Positions 53,109-61,552 of a stretch of 64,000 nt of DNA are shown here, piece after piece. The position numbers and the translations under genes are program-made. Each line of letters starts with the position of its first letter. Within the stretch, counting starts at the first letter, position 1. The DNA comes from DASUNP01 sp035249305. GTDB lineage: Bacteria; Acidobacteriota; Blastocatellia; UBA7656. The notes under the pieces were generated by a model. The model saw only the letters and a program-made list of their open reading frames with translations. It searched no databases and had not been told where the DNA came from. The stretch spans positions 1 through 64,000 of the forward strand of contig DATFGQ010000043.1 of assembly GCA_035249305.1 (NCBI GenBank). The letters are read 5' to 3'.

Positions 53109-54506
53109 TCAAAGTTTGTTCAGGCCATTCAGCGCGGCGACCTTATAAGCCTCCGCGAACGTCGGGTAGTTGAAGACGCTGTCTCGGAAGAATTCGACGG
53201 TGCCTCCGAAGGCGATCACCGTCTGACCGACGTGAATTATCTCGGTGGCGCCTTCGCCGATCGCGTGGACGCCCAGCAGCTTCAGCGAGTCGCGGTCGAA
53301 CAGTATCTTCAACATCCCCGTGTCGTCGCCGGCCATCTGGCCCTTGGCGATGTCTTCGTAGCGCGCGACGCCGACCTCGTAATCGACCTTCTCTTCGGTC
53401 AGCTCGCGCTCGGTCTTCCCGACCATAGATATTTCCGGGATCGTGTATATGCCGTAGGGGAAGAGCGTCGCCTTCGCCGCCTGAGCGCCTTGAAACATGT
53501 GGCGGGCGGCCTGACGCCCCTGCTCCATAGATGTGGAGGCGAGCGACGGAAACCCTATGCAGTCGCCCGCCGCGTAGATGTGAGGCGCGCTCGTCTGGTA
53601 GTGCTCGTTGACCGGCACGCGGCCGCGCGCGTCGACCGCCACGCCCGCGGCCGCGACGTTGAGCAAGTCCGTGTTCACCTGCCTGCCGACCGCGTACAGC
53701 AGCCCTTCGGCGTGGACGCGCTTCCCGCTCTCCATCCGCGCGTGCACAACGCCCTGCTCATCTAACTCGATGCCCGTCACCTTCTCGCCGAGCCGGAAGG
53801 TTACGCCCTGCCGCCGCAGGTAGAAGCAGAGCGCTTCGAGTATCTCCTGGTCTACGAAGTCGAGGAGAGTCGGCCGCTGTTCGATCACCGTCACCTTGAC
53901 GCCGAGCGCGGCGAGCATCGCGGCGTATTCGATTCCGATCACGCCCGCGCCGACGACGATCAGGTCGCGCGGGATCTTATTGACGCGGCCGAGCTGATCG
54001 GCGTCCAGAATCTTCTTGCCCTCGAAAGGGATGTCCGACGCGTGCGCGGGCCGCGTGCCGCAGGCGATCAAGACATGGTCGGCCGTGACCGGCGTCACGT
54101 CGCCTTCGCGGTCGACCTCTAATTGGTTAGGCCCCACGAACCGCGCCGCGCCATGTATGATCGCGACGTTATTGCGGATGAGCTGCTGGTTTATGACTTC
54201 CTTCTCGCGCTTCCTCACTACGTCGACGCGCGTCGAAAGGTCGGCGACCGAAATCTCCTGCTTGAGCCTGTAATCCCGCCCGTAGAAGGCGCGCTGGCGA
54301 AAGCCCGTGAGGTAGAGAATCGCCTCCCTCAAGGTCTTGCTAGGGATCGTGCCCGTGTGCAGGCAGACGCCGCCTATCATCACCTCGCGGTCTACGATGG
54401 CGACCCGCTTGCCGAGCTTGGCCGCGGCGATCGCCCCCTTCTGACCGGCTGGCCCGCTGCCTATGACGACCAGATCGTAGTGATGTGGATTCGTAGTCAT
54501 AGTCAT
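53109..54506 (-). CDS. sthA: soluble pyridine nucleotide transhydrogenase
   Basis: This 465-residue flavoprotein has FAD motif VVIGSGPAGQKGAIAAAK. It shows GGVCLHTGTIPSKTL, where the second redox Cys of the lipoamide-dehydrogenase family is Thr53. That change is typical of SthA/UdhA, which transfer hydride between NADPH and NAD+ without a disulfide. The NAD motif VVGAGVIGIEYAAMLAALG is also seen. A second ATG at 54500 has better spacing from GGAG. It lies between a STAS-like gene and tolC in one operon. Confidence 0.9.
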   Translation of the reverse strand: MTMTTNPHHYDLVVIGSGPAGQKGAIAAAKLGKRVAIVDREVMIGGVCLHTGTIPSKTLREAILYLTGFRQRAFYGRDYRLKQEISVADLSTRVDVVRKREKEVINQQLIRNNVAIIHGAARFVGPNQLEVDREGDVTPVTADHVLIACGTRPAHASDIPFEGKKILDADQLGRVNKIPRDLIVVGAGVIGIEYAAMLAALGVKVTVIEQRPTLLDFVDQEILEALCFYLRRQGVTFRLGEKVTGIELDEQGVVHARMESGKRVHAEGLLYAVGRQVNTDLLNVAAAGVAVDARGRVPVNEHYQTSAPHIYAAGDCIGFPSLASTSMEQGRQAARHMFQGAQAAKATLFPYGIYTIPEISMVGKTERELTEEKVDYEVGVARYEDIAKGQMAGDDTGMLKILFDRDSLKLLGVHAIGEGATEIIHVGQTVIAFGGTVEFFRDSVFNYPTFAEAYKVAALNGLNKL

Positions 54507-54522
54507 ATCTCCGTCCGTTTAT

Positions 54523-54816
54523 TCAGAGAGTCTCGGCCGAGCGATTCTCGGCGGCGATCTCTTCGATAATCGCTTTTGTCATTACCCGCGTTGCTTTGAG
54601 CTCCGCGCCCTCGCGTAACATTCGTTCCAGCAGCCGTCGCCCCTTGTCGTCAACGAAAGTCACTCCCGACAGCTCGACTTTGACCTTCCCGTTGTCGGGC
54701 GACGGCCTGGCGTCGAGCCAGCACTTCTCCAGCTCGTCGACCCACGCGCCCGACAGCGTGCCTTCAACCGTCAGGCACAACGTCGAGCGCTCTCGAAATC
54801 TGTTAATTCGAATCAC
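54523..54816 (-). CDS. STAS-like small protein, first gene of the efflux operon
   Basis: This 97-residue protein starts at GTG 54816 with GGAGGA 8 nt upstream. The fold looks like STAS/anti-sigma-factor-antagonist proteins: LCLTVEGTLSGAW, VKVELSGVTFVDDKGRRLLERML. The usual phospho-acceptor Ser next to the DxxG loop is replaced by VDDKG, so phospho-switching is doubtful. Its function is unknown. It is transcribed from the sigma54-like element just upstream. Confidence 0.6.
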   Translation of the reverse strand: MIRINRFRERSTLCLTVEGTLSGAWVDELEKCWLDARPSPDNGKVKVELSGVTFVDDKGRRLLERMLREGAELKATRVMTKAIIEEIAAENRSAETL

Positions 54817-54846
54817 TGACTTGTTCCTCCAATCGCCGATGCATTG

Positions 54847-54862
54847 GGCAATCTGCTTGCCA
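54847..54862 (-). promoter_or_regulatory. sigma54-type promoter of the STAS-sthA-tolC-MFP-RND operon
   Basis: On the minus strand TGGCAAGCAGATTGCC matches the sigma54 consensus TGGCACN5TTGCA at the invariant GG and GC with exact 10-bp spacing. The start site would fall near 54836, about 20 bp before the GTG start. The element is also a GGCAA-N5-TTGCC palindrome, so a repressor operator is the alternative reading. The activator gene is adjacent. Confidence 0.7.
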
Positions 54863-54924
54863 GAACCGGCCGGACCCGATAACGAAACTCAAGGTGATGA
54901 AAGAAAAGGTTTTATTGTTTTTCA

Positions 54925-57675
54925 GTGGATGAGGCGGCGGGCGTGCCGAAAGAAGTGCCGAATGAGGCGTGCCGATATATCATCGAACGTGCCGATATAA
55001 TCGCACCGGGCATCGGGGACTGTGCTATGATTGTCGCCACTCTGAAAGCTATGGACGCTGGCTCAGTACAATCAAAGCTCAACATCAGGCTCCAGCAGTA
55101 TCAGGCTCTGGCCCAGGCCGCAGAATCGATAGCCGCTCACCGCGACCTGAAATCGTTGCTCAAAGTCCTGAAAGAAAGATTACAGGTCGCCGTCCAGTTT
55201 GACGCCGTACAGATATTCCTTTATGACCCGGAACATAACGTGATGCGCAGACACGTTCTGGAGTCGGTCAACCTGCCGAGCGGTCATGCGCTGCCAGACC
55301 TGGTTATCGAAGAGTCGCTCGCCGGGTCGGTTTGGCAATCACAGCAGCCCCTGCTGATGACCGATCTCGGTTCTTACGAGAGTCGCTACCCGCGCATCAT
55401 CGCCGAGCTGCGCCAGTACGGGGTCAAGACCGCCTACATCCTCCCGCTCACTTCGCAGGGGCGGCGATTGGGCGCGCTCGGGTTTTACAGCCCGCGGGAA
55501 TCTGCCTGGGGCGCAGACGACCAGGAGTTCATCGAAAACGTGGCGAAGCTGGTGGCCGTCGCGGTCGACGACACCATCAACTTTGAAAGCGCCCGCGCGG
55601 CCAGCGTAGAGCTGAAGCACAATCTGGAACACATGCGGCTGATGCTCAAAATCACTACCGCGGTTGTCTCGGAGTTGGACCTGCGCGAGCTGCTCACGGT
55701 CATCTCTTCGAGCATCCGCGAGGTGATCGAGGTCGACATAGTAACGGTGGCGCTGTTCGATCAGGAAAGCGGCCAGTTGCGCACTATAGCGACCGACGCC
55801 GGGCCGGGGAGTCCTGCCAGGAGCGAAGGGTTCCTGGTCCCGCTCGAAGGCACGCCCGCCGGTTTAGCCTTCACCTCCGGCCAGCCGGTCCTGTTCGATA
55901 AGTTGGACCTGAACAGATTCACATCCGATGTGTCGAGGCGGGTCTACGAGATCGGTTACAGGGCGGGCGGCAGCATCCCCCTGATCGCGAAGGGGCGCAA
56001 GCTGGGCATATTGGCCTTCGCAAGCAAACGCGAGAATGGCTTTTCCGATAGAGACAAAGACTTGTTGTGCCAGGTCGCAAACCAGATCGCGATCGCCGTC
56101 GACAACGCGCTCAACTTCGAGCGCGCGCGCAAGGCGGAGCAGCTCGCGCGACAACAGTCCGAGCGGCTGGAGCTGCTGCTTGAGATCAACAACGCCGTGG
56201 TATCGAACCTCGACGTGCAGAGCCTGATGAAGACCATCTCGTATTGCCTCGCTAAGGTGTCGAACTACGACACCGTGGGGCTTGCTCTTTACGATCCCGA
56301 GAGCAATCAATTGCGCGCGTACTCCAACCCTACTGACCAGGCGTTTATTGACGAAGGGCAGCCGATCCCCTTCGAAGGCTCCGCGCCCGGCCTTGCCTTC
56401 ACGACGGGCAAGCCGGTCCTGCTCGACCGGTATGAGGGCGAGCCGCTCGACTCGGAATTCACCCTGCGGTTCCGCCGGGCGGGTTTCAAGTCGGGCGGCG
56501 CAGTCCCGCTCATCGTCCATGGCCGCAAGCTCGGCATCCTCGGGTTCGCCACACTTCGCGAGGTCAAATTCTCTGACGAAGAAGTGGAGATGCTTTGCCA
56601 GATCGCAAACCAGGTCGCGATCGCCGTCGAGAACGTCCTGGCCTTTCGCGAGATCGAGGCGCTCAAGAACAAACTCGCTAGCGAGAAGCTCTACCTCGAA
56701 GACGAGATCCGCACCGAACGCAACTTCGACGAGATCATCGGCAGCAGCGCGGCGCTCAAGAGGATACTCAGGCAGGTCGAGACGGTCGCGCCGACCGATT
56801 CCACGGTCCTGATCCTCGGCGAGACGGGCACGGGGAAGGAGCTGATCGCGCGCGCCATCCACTCGTTGAGCGAGCGGCGCGAGCGCACGATGGTGAAGCT
56901 GAACTGCGCGGCGATACCGACGGGCCTGTTAGAATCGGAGCTCTTCGGCCACGAGAAGGGGGCGTTCACCGGCGCGATCTCTCAACGCATAGGGCGGTTC
57001 GAGCTGGCGCACAAGGGCACGCTCTTTCTGGACGAAGTGGGCGACATCCCGCTCGAATTGCAGCCGAAACTTCTGCGCGTGCTCCAGGAGCAGGAGTTCG
57101 AGCGGCTCGGGAGCACGCGCACGCAGCGCGTCGACGTGCGCCTGGTCGCCGCCACCAACAGCGATATTGAACAGATGGTCGCCGAAAAGAAATATCGCGG
57201 CGACCTCTATTACCGGCTCAACGTCTTCCCGATCACGATCCCGCCGCTGCGCGAGCGCGTGGAAGACATACCGACGCTTGCGCGGTTCTTCACGCAGAAG
57301 TATGCGCGGCGTCTGAAGAAGCGCATCGAGTCTATACCGGCCGAGGCGATGGCCGCGCTGACGGCCTATCGCTGGCCCGGCAACGTGCGCGAGCTCGAAC
57401 ACTTCATCGAGCGCGCGGTCATAATCACGCAAGGCCCTGACCTTGATGTCTCTCTGTCAGAGTTGAAGCCGTCCGCGCCGGTCGCTCCCGCGAGCGTCGC
57501 CCCGGCGAGTCTCTCCACGCTCGAAGCCGCCGAACGCGAACACATACTGCGCGCGCTCAACGAAGCCAACTGGGTCGTCGGCGGCCCGAAGGGCGCGGCC
57601 GCGCGGCTCGGCATGAAAAGAACGACTCTGCAATCTAGAATGCAGAAGCTCGGCCTTGACCGCGCGGGGTCGTAA
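54925..57675 (+). CDS. sigma54-dependent transcriptional activator with three GAF domains
   Basis: The longest frame starts at GTG 54925 (916 residues), but the ATGs at 55027 and 55048 are better candidates, because the first 100 bp hold the GTGCCGA cluster. Three GAF domains lie at about 65-205, 235-390 and 415-570. The AAA+ domain has Walker A GETGTGKE (632-639), the sigma54-contact loop GAFTGA (679-684), LFLDEVGDIP (Walker B) and RLNVFPITIPPLRER. A Fis-type helix-turn-helix closes it (GGPKGAAARLGMKRTTLQSRM). The layout resembles FhlA or NorR-like activators, but with three GAF domains and no receiver domain. The ligand is unknown. Confidence 0.93.
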   Translation: MDEAAGVPKEVPNEACRYIIERADIIAPGIGDCAMIVATLKAMDAGSVQSKLNIRLQQYQALAQAAESIAAHRDLKSLLKVLKERLQVAVQFDAVQIFLYDPEHNVMRRHVLESVNLPSGHALPDLVIEESLAGSVWQSQQPLLMTDLGSYESRYPRIIAELRQYGVKTAYILPLTSQGRRLGALGFYSPRESAWGADDQEFIENVAKLVAVAVDDTINFESARAASVELKHNLEHMRLMLKITTAVVSELDLRELLTVISSSIREVIEVDIVTVALFDQESGQLRTIATDAGPGSPARSEGFLVPLEGTPAGLAFTSGQPVLFDKLDLNRFTSDVSRRVYEIGYRAGGSIPLIAKGRKLGILAFASKRENGFSDRDKDLLCQVANQIAIAVDNALNFERARKAEQLARQQSERLELLLEINNAVVSNLDVQSLMKTISYCLAKVSNYDTVGLALYDPESNQLRAYSNPTDQAFIDEGQPIPFEGSAPGLAFTTGKPVLLDRYEGEPLDSEFTLRFRRAGFKSGGAVPLIVHGRKLGILGFATLREVKFSDEEVEMLCQIANQVAIAVENVLAFREIEALKNKLASEKLYLEDEIRTERNFDEIIGSSAALKRILRQVETVAPTDSTVLILGETGTGKELIARAIHSLSERRERTMVKLNCAAIPTGLLESELFGHEKGAFTGAISQRIGRFELAHKGTLFLDEVGDIPLELQPKLLRVLQEQEFERLGSTRTQRVDVRLVAATNSDIEQMVAEKKYRGDLYYRLNVFPITIPPLRERVEDIPTLARFFTQKYARRLKKRIESIPAEAMAALTAYRWPGNVRELEHFIERAVIITQGPDLDVSLSELKPSAPVAPASVAPASLSTLEAAEREHILRALNEANWVVGGPKGAAARLGMKRTTLQSRMQKLGLDRAGS
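54943..54995. promoter_or_regulatory. cluster of four GTGCCGA sites (putative activator binding sites)
   Basis: GTGCCGA occurs at 54943-54949, 54955-54961, 54969-54975 and 54989-54995. This is 80-135 bp upstream of the minus-strand sigma54-like promoter, the normal range for enhancer sites. The last copy is part of an imperfect dyad, GTGCCGATATAATCGCAC. The same core recurs in inverted form before the other operon. Confidence 0.6.
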
Positions 57676-57689
57676 CCGCACTCTGTCGC

Positions 57690-57738
57690 GCCGAAAACTC
57701 GGCTCGCGCCGAAAGCTCGGCACAAAATTGATCGGCAC
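57690..57738. promoter_or_regulatory. second cluster of GTGCCGA-type sites
   Basis: Two tandem dyads GCCGA-aaac-TCGGC (57690-57703) and GCCGA-aagc-TCGGC (57708-57721) are followed by TCGGCAC at 57717-57723 and 57732-57738. TCGGCAC is the complement of GTGCCGA. The cluster lies 84-132 bp upstream of the sigma54-like promoter at 57822, just past the activator stop codon. Confidence 0.6.
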
Positions 57739-57821
57739 TTCTTTCCGTCACCTACCGGCTCTCCGACGTAAATCATAATTCTCTCTTCAACTTGACCTCT
57801 TCTCCTCAGGCTCGTCTCTTC

Positions 57822-57837
57822 TGGCAAGGCGATTGCC
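57822..57837 (+). promoter_or_regulatory. sigma54-type promoter of the DUF4136 operon
   Basis: TGGCAAGGCGATTGCC matches the sigma54 consensus with exact GG-N10-GC spacing and differs from the divergent operon's element only at two central bases. The start site would be near 57848, with the GAGAGGAG ribosome site just downstream. Confidence 0.72.
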
Positions 57838-57883
57838 CTACACCCCCGCGTAGCAAATTAAATTGACCGAGAGGAGAAAGATA

Positions 57884-58408
57884 ATGAAGAGAGTTCGCTT
57901 TTTATTTAGCTGTAGCCTTTTGATGATGGCGTGCGCCGTCGCCGCCCAGGCTCAATCGGTGCAGACAGACTATGACCGTTCGTTTAATTTCGCCGCGCTC
58001 AAGACGTATGGCTTCTATCAACAGGAGCGCGCGCCGGGCGACCCGCTGGCGGCGAGCCCGTTGAACGACCGCCGCATACACAACGCGCTCGATTCGCAAC
58101 TGAGAGCCAACGGCTTTGCCCCGAGCGGGAAGCCGGACTTCCAGATCGCCTACTACGTGACGACGCGCAAGGGGCTCGACATTCGTGACAACCGCTTCGG
58201 CATATTGCAGAGGATGGGCAGCGTTAACGTGAGCCAGGTGACCGAGGGAACGATAGTAGTGATCTTCGTCGACAGCGCGACGCGGCAGGAAGTGTGGCGC
58301 GGGCTCGTGACGGGGGAGATCAACGCGAAGGACCTCGAAAAGGATGTCAACAAGGGCATGGCCAAGCTCGTCGAGAGGTTCTTAAAAGATCGGGCGGCCA
58401 AGAAGTAG
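57884..58408 (+). CDS. DUF4136 secreted protein
   Basis: The ATG at 57884 has GAGAGGAG upstream. The product is 174 residues with a signal peptide (about 1-23, ending AQA-QS). It has the DUF4136 pattern: TDYDRSFNFAALKTYGFYQ, LNDRRIHNALDSQLRANGF and PDFQIAYYV, then DSATRQEVWRGLVTGEI. Members are small exported proteins, often lipoproteins, of unknown role. It is the first gene of the downstream sigma54-type operon. Confidence 0.85.
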   Translation: MKRVRFLFSCSLLMMACAVAAQAQSVQTDYDRSFNFAALKTYGFYQQERAPGDPLAASPLNDRRIHNALDSQLRANGFAPSGKPDFQIAYYVTTRKGLDIRDNRFGILQRMGSVNVSQVTEGTIVVIFVDSATRQEVWRGLVTGEINAKDLEKDVNKGMAKLVERFLKDRAAKK

Positions 58409-58427
58409 CCCCGTCAGGGAGATCATT

Positions 58428-59120
58428 ATGAAGAAAGGTGCTTTTCGATTCGCAATCGGAATGGGGGTGGTGACGGGGCTGCTGACGAGCGTCGCCATCT
58501 CCTCACAAATGGATCAGAAGTTCGCCCAGGCGCAGCGGCAGAACGCGCAGGCGCTGAGGCAATACACATGGAAGTCGCGCACAGAGATTCAAAAGGGGGG
58601 CGAGACGAAAAACGCTCAGGTGAACCAGATGCGCTACGGGGCTGACGGCGCGATCGAGAAGACGCTTGTCGCTAGCACGCCGCAGCAGAAGCTGCCGACG
58701 CGCGGCCTGCGGGGGCTCATCGCTCAAAAGAAGAAAGAGGACTTCTTAGAGACGCTCGACGGCTTGACGAAGCTTGCCAGGTCTTACGGCGAGCTCGCGC
58801 CGGACGTGATGGAGCGCTTCATGGCGGCGGCAGTCGTGACGCCTGAGATGGGGAGCGAGCAGAAGTTGATTCGCATCAGCGGCGGCGGCGTGCTCCAGCC
58901 GGGCGATTCGATGACGGTCTGGGTCGATGCGGTGACGCGCCGCATGCGGAAGGTGGAAGTTCAGACTGCGCTTGAGGGTAAGCCCGTCAGAGTCGTCTCG
59001 GATTTTCAAGACCTGCCGGCAGGCCCGACCTACATGGCGCGCTCGGCCGTCGACTACCCGAGCAAAGAGCTGACACTAATCACAGAGAACTTCGACTACG
59101 AGTCGCTGATAAAGAGGTGA
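58428..59120 (+). CDS. exported hypothetical protein
   Basis: This 230-residue protein has an N-terminal signal or anchor (FRFAIGMGVVTGLLTSVAIS). The mature part has a Gln-rich helix (KFAQAQRQNAQALRQY) and a late beta segment with TVWVDAVTRRMRKVEVQTAL. I do not recognise the family. It is 20 bp after the DUF4136 gene, and its stop overlaps the next gene's start region. Confidence 0.75.
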   Translation: MKKGAFRFAIGMGVVTGLLTSVAISSQMDQKFAQAQRQNAQALRQYTWKSRTEIQKGGETKNAQVNQMRYGADGAIEKTLVASTPQQKLPTRGLRGLIAQKKKEDFLETLDGLTKLARSYGELAPDVMERFMAAAVVTPEMGSEQKLIRISGGGVLQPGDSMTVWVDAVTRRMRKVEVQTALEGKPVRVVSDFQDLPAGPTYMARSAVDYPSKELTLITENFDYESLIKR

Positions 59121-59122
59121 AT

Positions 59123-61534
59123 ATGAAATCGATTTCGGCAAAACTCATTCTTGCGCTCGTCGCAATTTTTGTATGCGTCGCGGCGTCTCAAACCTCATCG
59201 GCCCAGACCGCGCCGACTGACAAGGGCTGGCCGCGTAAGTTCGTAAGCCCCGCGGGCACGTTCTCGGTTTATCAACCGCAGATCGAGCAGTGGCGGGGCA
59301 ACCGGTTCGAGGCGCGCGCGGCGGTCGCTATAGCCGACGGGCAATCGAAGCAGACAACTTACGGAGTCTTATGGTTCACGTCGCGCACAGAGATTGACAA
59401 GGTCAACAGGCTGGTGAGGATGACCGATTTTCGCATCACGAAAGTCAGCTTCCCCACGGCGGCGGAAAGGGCCGCGCACTATCGCGACTTGTTGCAGCAA
59501 CAGGCGCCTAATGCGGGCGACGTGATTGCGCTCGACCGCCTCTTAGCCGAGATGGCGATCACCGAGGCCGGAGACGAGAACACCAGGTATCAACTCAAGA
59601 ACGACGCGCCAAGAATCTTCTTCAGCACCAGGACGGCCATCCTGATCTTGATCGATGGCAGCCCCGTGCTGCGCCCGGTCAAGGGGACAGAGCTTAAGCG
59701 CGTTATCAACACACGCGTCCTCATCCTGCACGATGAATCGAAAGGTATGTTCTACCTCCACTTGATGGACGGGTGGATGGAATCGCTGACGGCCACAGGG
59801 CCGTGGGTGATAGCGCAGAAGACGCCCGACGACCTGGAGAAGGCGTTGAAGATTGCCGCAGAGAGCAAGCAGGTCGATCTGCTCGACGGGGCGGGCGCGG
59901 GCTCCGGCCAGACGCAGCCGTCGCTGAAACAGGTCGCAAGGACCGGACTGATCCCTAGCATTTACACGAGCACCGAGCCGGCTGAATTGATCCAGACGAT
60001 GGGCGACCCGCAGGTCGCGTCGATCGAAGGGACGCGGCTCATCTACGTGACGAATACCGAGAACGACATCTTCGTCGACGTTTCCACGCAGACTCATTAC
60101 GTGTTGATCTCTGGCCGGTGGTTCCGGTCTGAAACGATGAATGGGCCGTGGAGTTATGTGGCCGGCGGCTCGTTGCCGGCCGATTTCGCGCGGATTCCCG
60201 CGACTCACGCGAAGGCCGATGTCCTCGTTTCGGTGCCTGGTACACCGCAGGCTAAAGAAGCAATGATCGCTAACAGCATTCCGCAGACCGCCACGATCAC
60301 GCGGAGCGCGGCGAGCCTTACGATCAGCTATGACGGGCCGCCGCAGTTCAAACCGATTGAGAGCACATCGCTACAGTACGCCGTAAACACCGCAACGCCT
60401 GTCATCGCGGTGAGCGCGGCGAGCTACTACGCTGTGAAGAATGGCGTCTGGTTCGTTGCCGGTTCGCCCGCAGGCCCGTGGGCCGTAGCGAGCTCTGTGC
60501 CGGCCATCATCTACACGATTCCGCCGAGCTCGCCGCTGCATCACGTGACTTACGTTAAGGTCTACGGTGCGACGCCGGAGGTGGTCTACGTCGGTTACAC
60601 GCCGGGCTATTACGGGACGGTAGTCTCTTCGGACAACGTGGTTGTGTACGGGACGGGCTGGTACTTCCCGCCGTACATCGGCGGCTACTGGTACGGATGG
60701 GGTTGGACCTACGGCTACGCCGCGGGCTTCGCCTGGAGCACGTATGCCGGGTGGGGCGTGGCCTTCGGCGTGGGTTACGGTTGGAGTTCTTACTACTATC
60801 CGGGCGCGTGGTACGCGGCGGCCGGGTGGGGCTACTACCCCGCGGCGTGGGGCGGCGTCGCGGCCGCGAACGTCTACGGGCAATGGGGGAATGTTGCTTA
60901 CTCAGGGGCGAGGGCCGCATGGGCGAACCCTTACACGGGCAACGTCGGCTATGGCAGCGCTTACTCGGGAGTGAATATAGCGACGGGCACGAGGTATAAC
61001 GGTCGCGGTTTCACGAACACCAACGTCTACACCGGGACGACGGTTTCCGGTGTTGGTGGTGTCGCTTACAACCCGAACACCGGAAGAGTCGCCGCGGGTC
61101 AAGCCGGAGCGGTGAGCAACGCATACACCGGCAACGGCGCGGCCGGGGCGCGAGGCGTCCACTACAACCCTCAAACGGGAGTTATCAGCGGCGGCGCGGT
61201 CGGCGCGACGTACAACGCGGACACGGGGAAGGTCACGGCAGGCGGCAGAGGCTTCGCGTACAACACGAATACGGACACCGGCGTTGTGGTCGGCAAGAAC
61301 AACGTCTACGCGGGGAGGGATGGCGAAGTCTACCGCTACAACAAGTCGAGCGGCCTGGAGCAGCACACGAGCGACGGCTGGTCGTCGGTAAGGCGTCCCT
61401 CGGACAACCAGTCTTTTCATAACCAGCAATCGGCGCGGGCCGCGGGGCAGCAGCGGTGGGAGAACTTCCGCTCAGGCAGTCGCAGCGGCGGCGCGCAGCG
61501 TAGCAGCGGCATGCGTTTCGGCCGCCGCCGTTGA
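59123..61534 (+). CDS. large secreted Gly/Tyr/Trp-rich repeat protein
   Basis: The ATG at 59123 follows AGAGG; an in-frame GTG lies at 59117. The product is about 803 residues with a signal peptide (about 1-29). Residues 30-470 hold repeated beta motifs such as YVLISGRWFRSETMNGPW and YYAVKNGVWFVAGSPAGPW, each a Tyr-x-x-x-x-G-x-W unit ending G-P-W. Residues about 480-600 are extremely Tyr/Gly/Trp/Ala-rich. From about 640 to 725 there are repeats of the YNPxTGxV type. Similar proteins are sometimes called carbohydrate-binding V/XII-like, which is unproven here. An outer-envelope or extracellular location is likely. Confidence 0.75.
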   Translation: MKSISAKLILALVAIFVCVAASQTSSAQTAPTDKGWPRKFVSPAGTFSVYQPQIEQWRGNRFEARAAVAIADGQSKQTTYGVLWFTSRTEIDKVNRLVRMTDFRITKVSFPTAAERAAHYRDLLQQQAPNAGDVIALDRLLAEMAITEAGDENTRYQLKNDAPRIFFSTRTAILILIDGSPVLRPVKGTELKRVINTRVLILHDESKGMFYLHLMDGWMESLTATGPWVIAQKTPDDLEKALKIAAESKQVDLLDGAGAGSGQTQPSLKQVARTGLIPSIYTSTEPAELIQTMGDPQVASIEGTRLIYVTNTENDIFVDVSTQTHYVLISGRWFRSETMNGPWSYVAGGSLPADFARIPATHAKADVLVSVPGTPQAKEAMIANSIPQTATITRSAASLTISYDGPPQFKPIESTSLQYAVNTATPVIAVSAASYYAVKNGVWFVAGSPAGPWAVASSVPAIIYTIPPSSPLHHVTYVKVYGATPEVVYVGYTPGYYGTVVSSDNVVVYGTGWYFPPYIGGYWYGWGWTYGYAAGFAWSTYAGWGVAFGVGYGWSSYYYPGAWYAAAGWGYYPAAWGGVAAANVYGQWGNVAYSGARAAWANPYTGNVGYGSAYSGVNIATGTRYNGRGFTNTNVYTGTTVSGVGGVAYNPNTGRVAAGQAGAVSNAYTGNGAAGARGVHYNPQTGVISGGAVGATYNADTGKVTAGGRGFAYNTNTDTGVVVGKNNVYAGRDGEVYRYNKSSGLEQHTSDGWSSVRRPSDNQSFHNQQSARAAGQQRWENFRSGSRSGGAQRSSGMRFGRRR

Positions 61535-61552
61535 TTCGTAAGGGAGGAGAGT

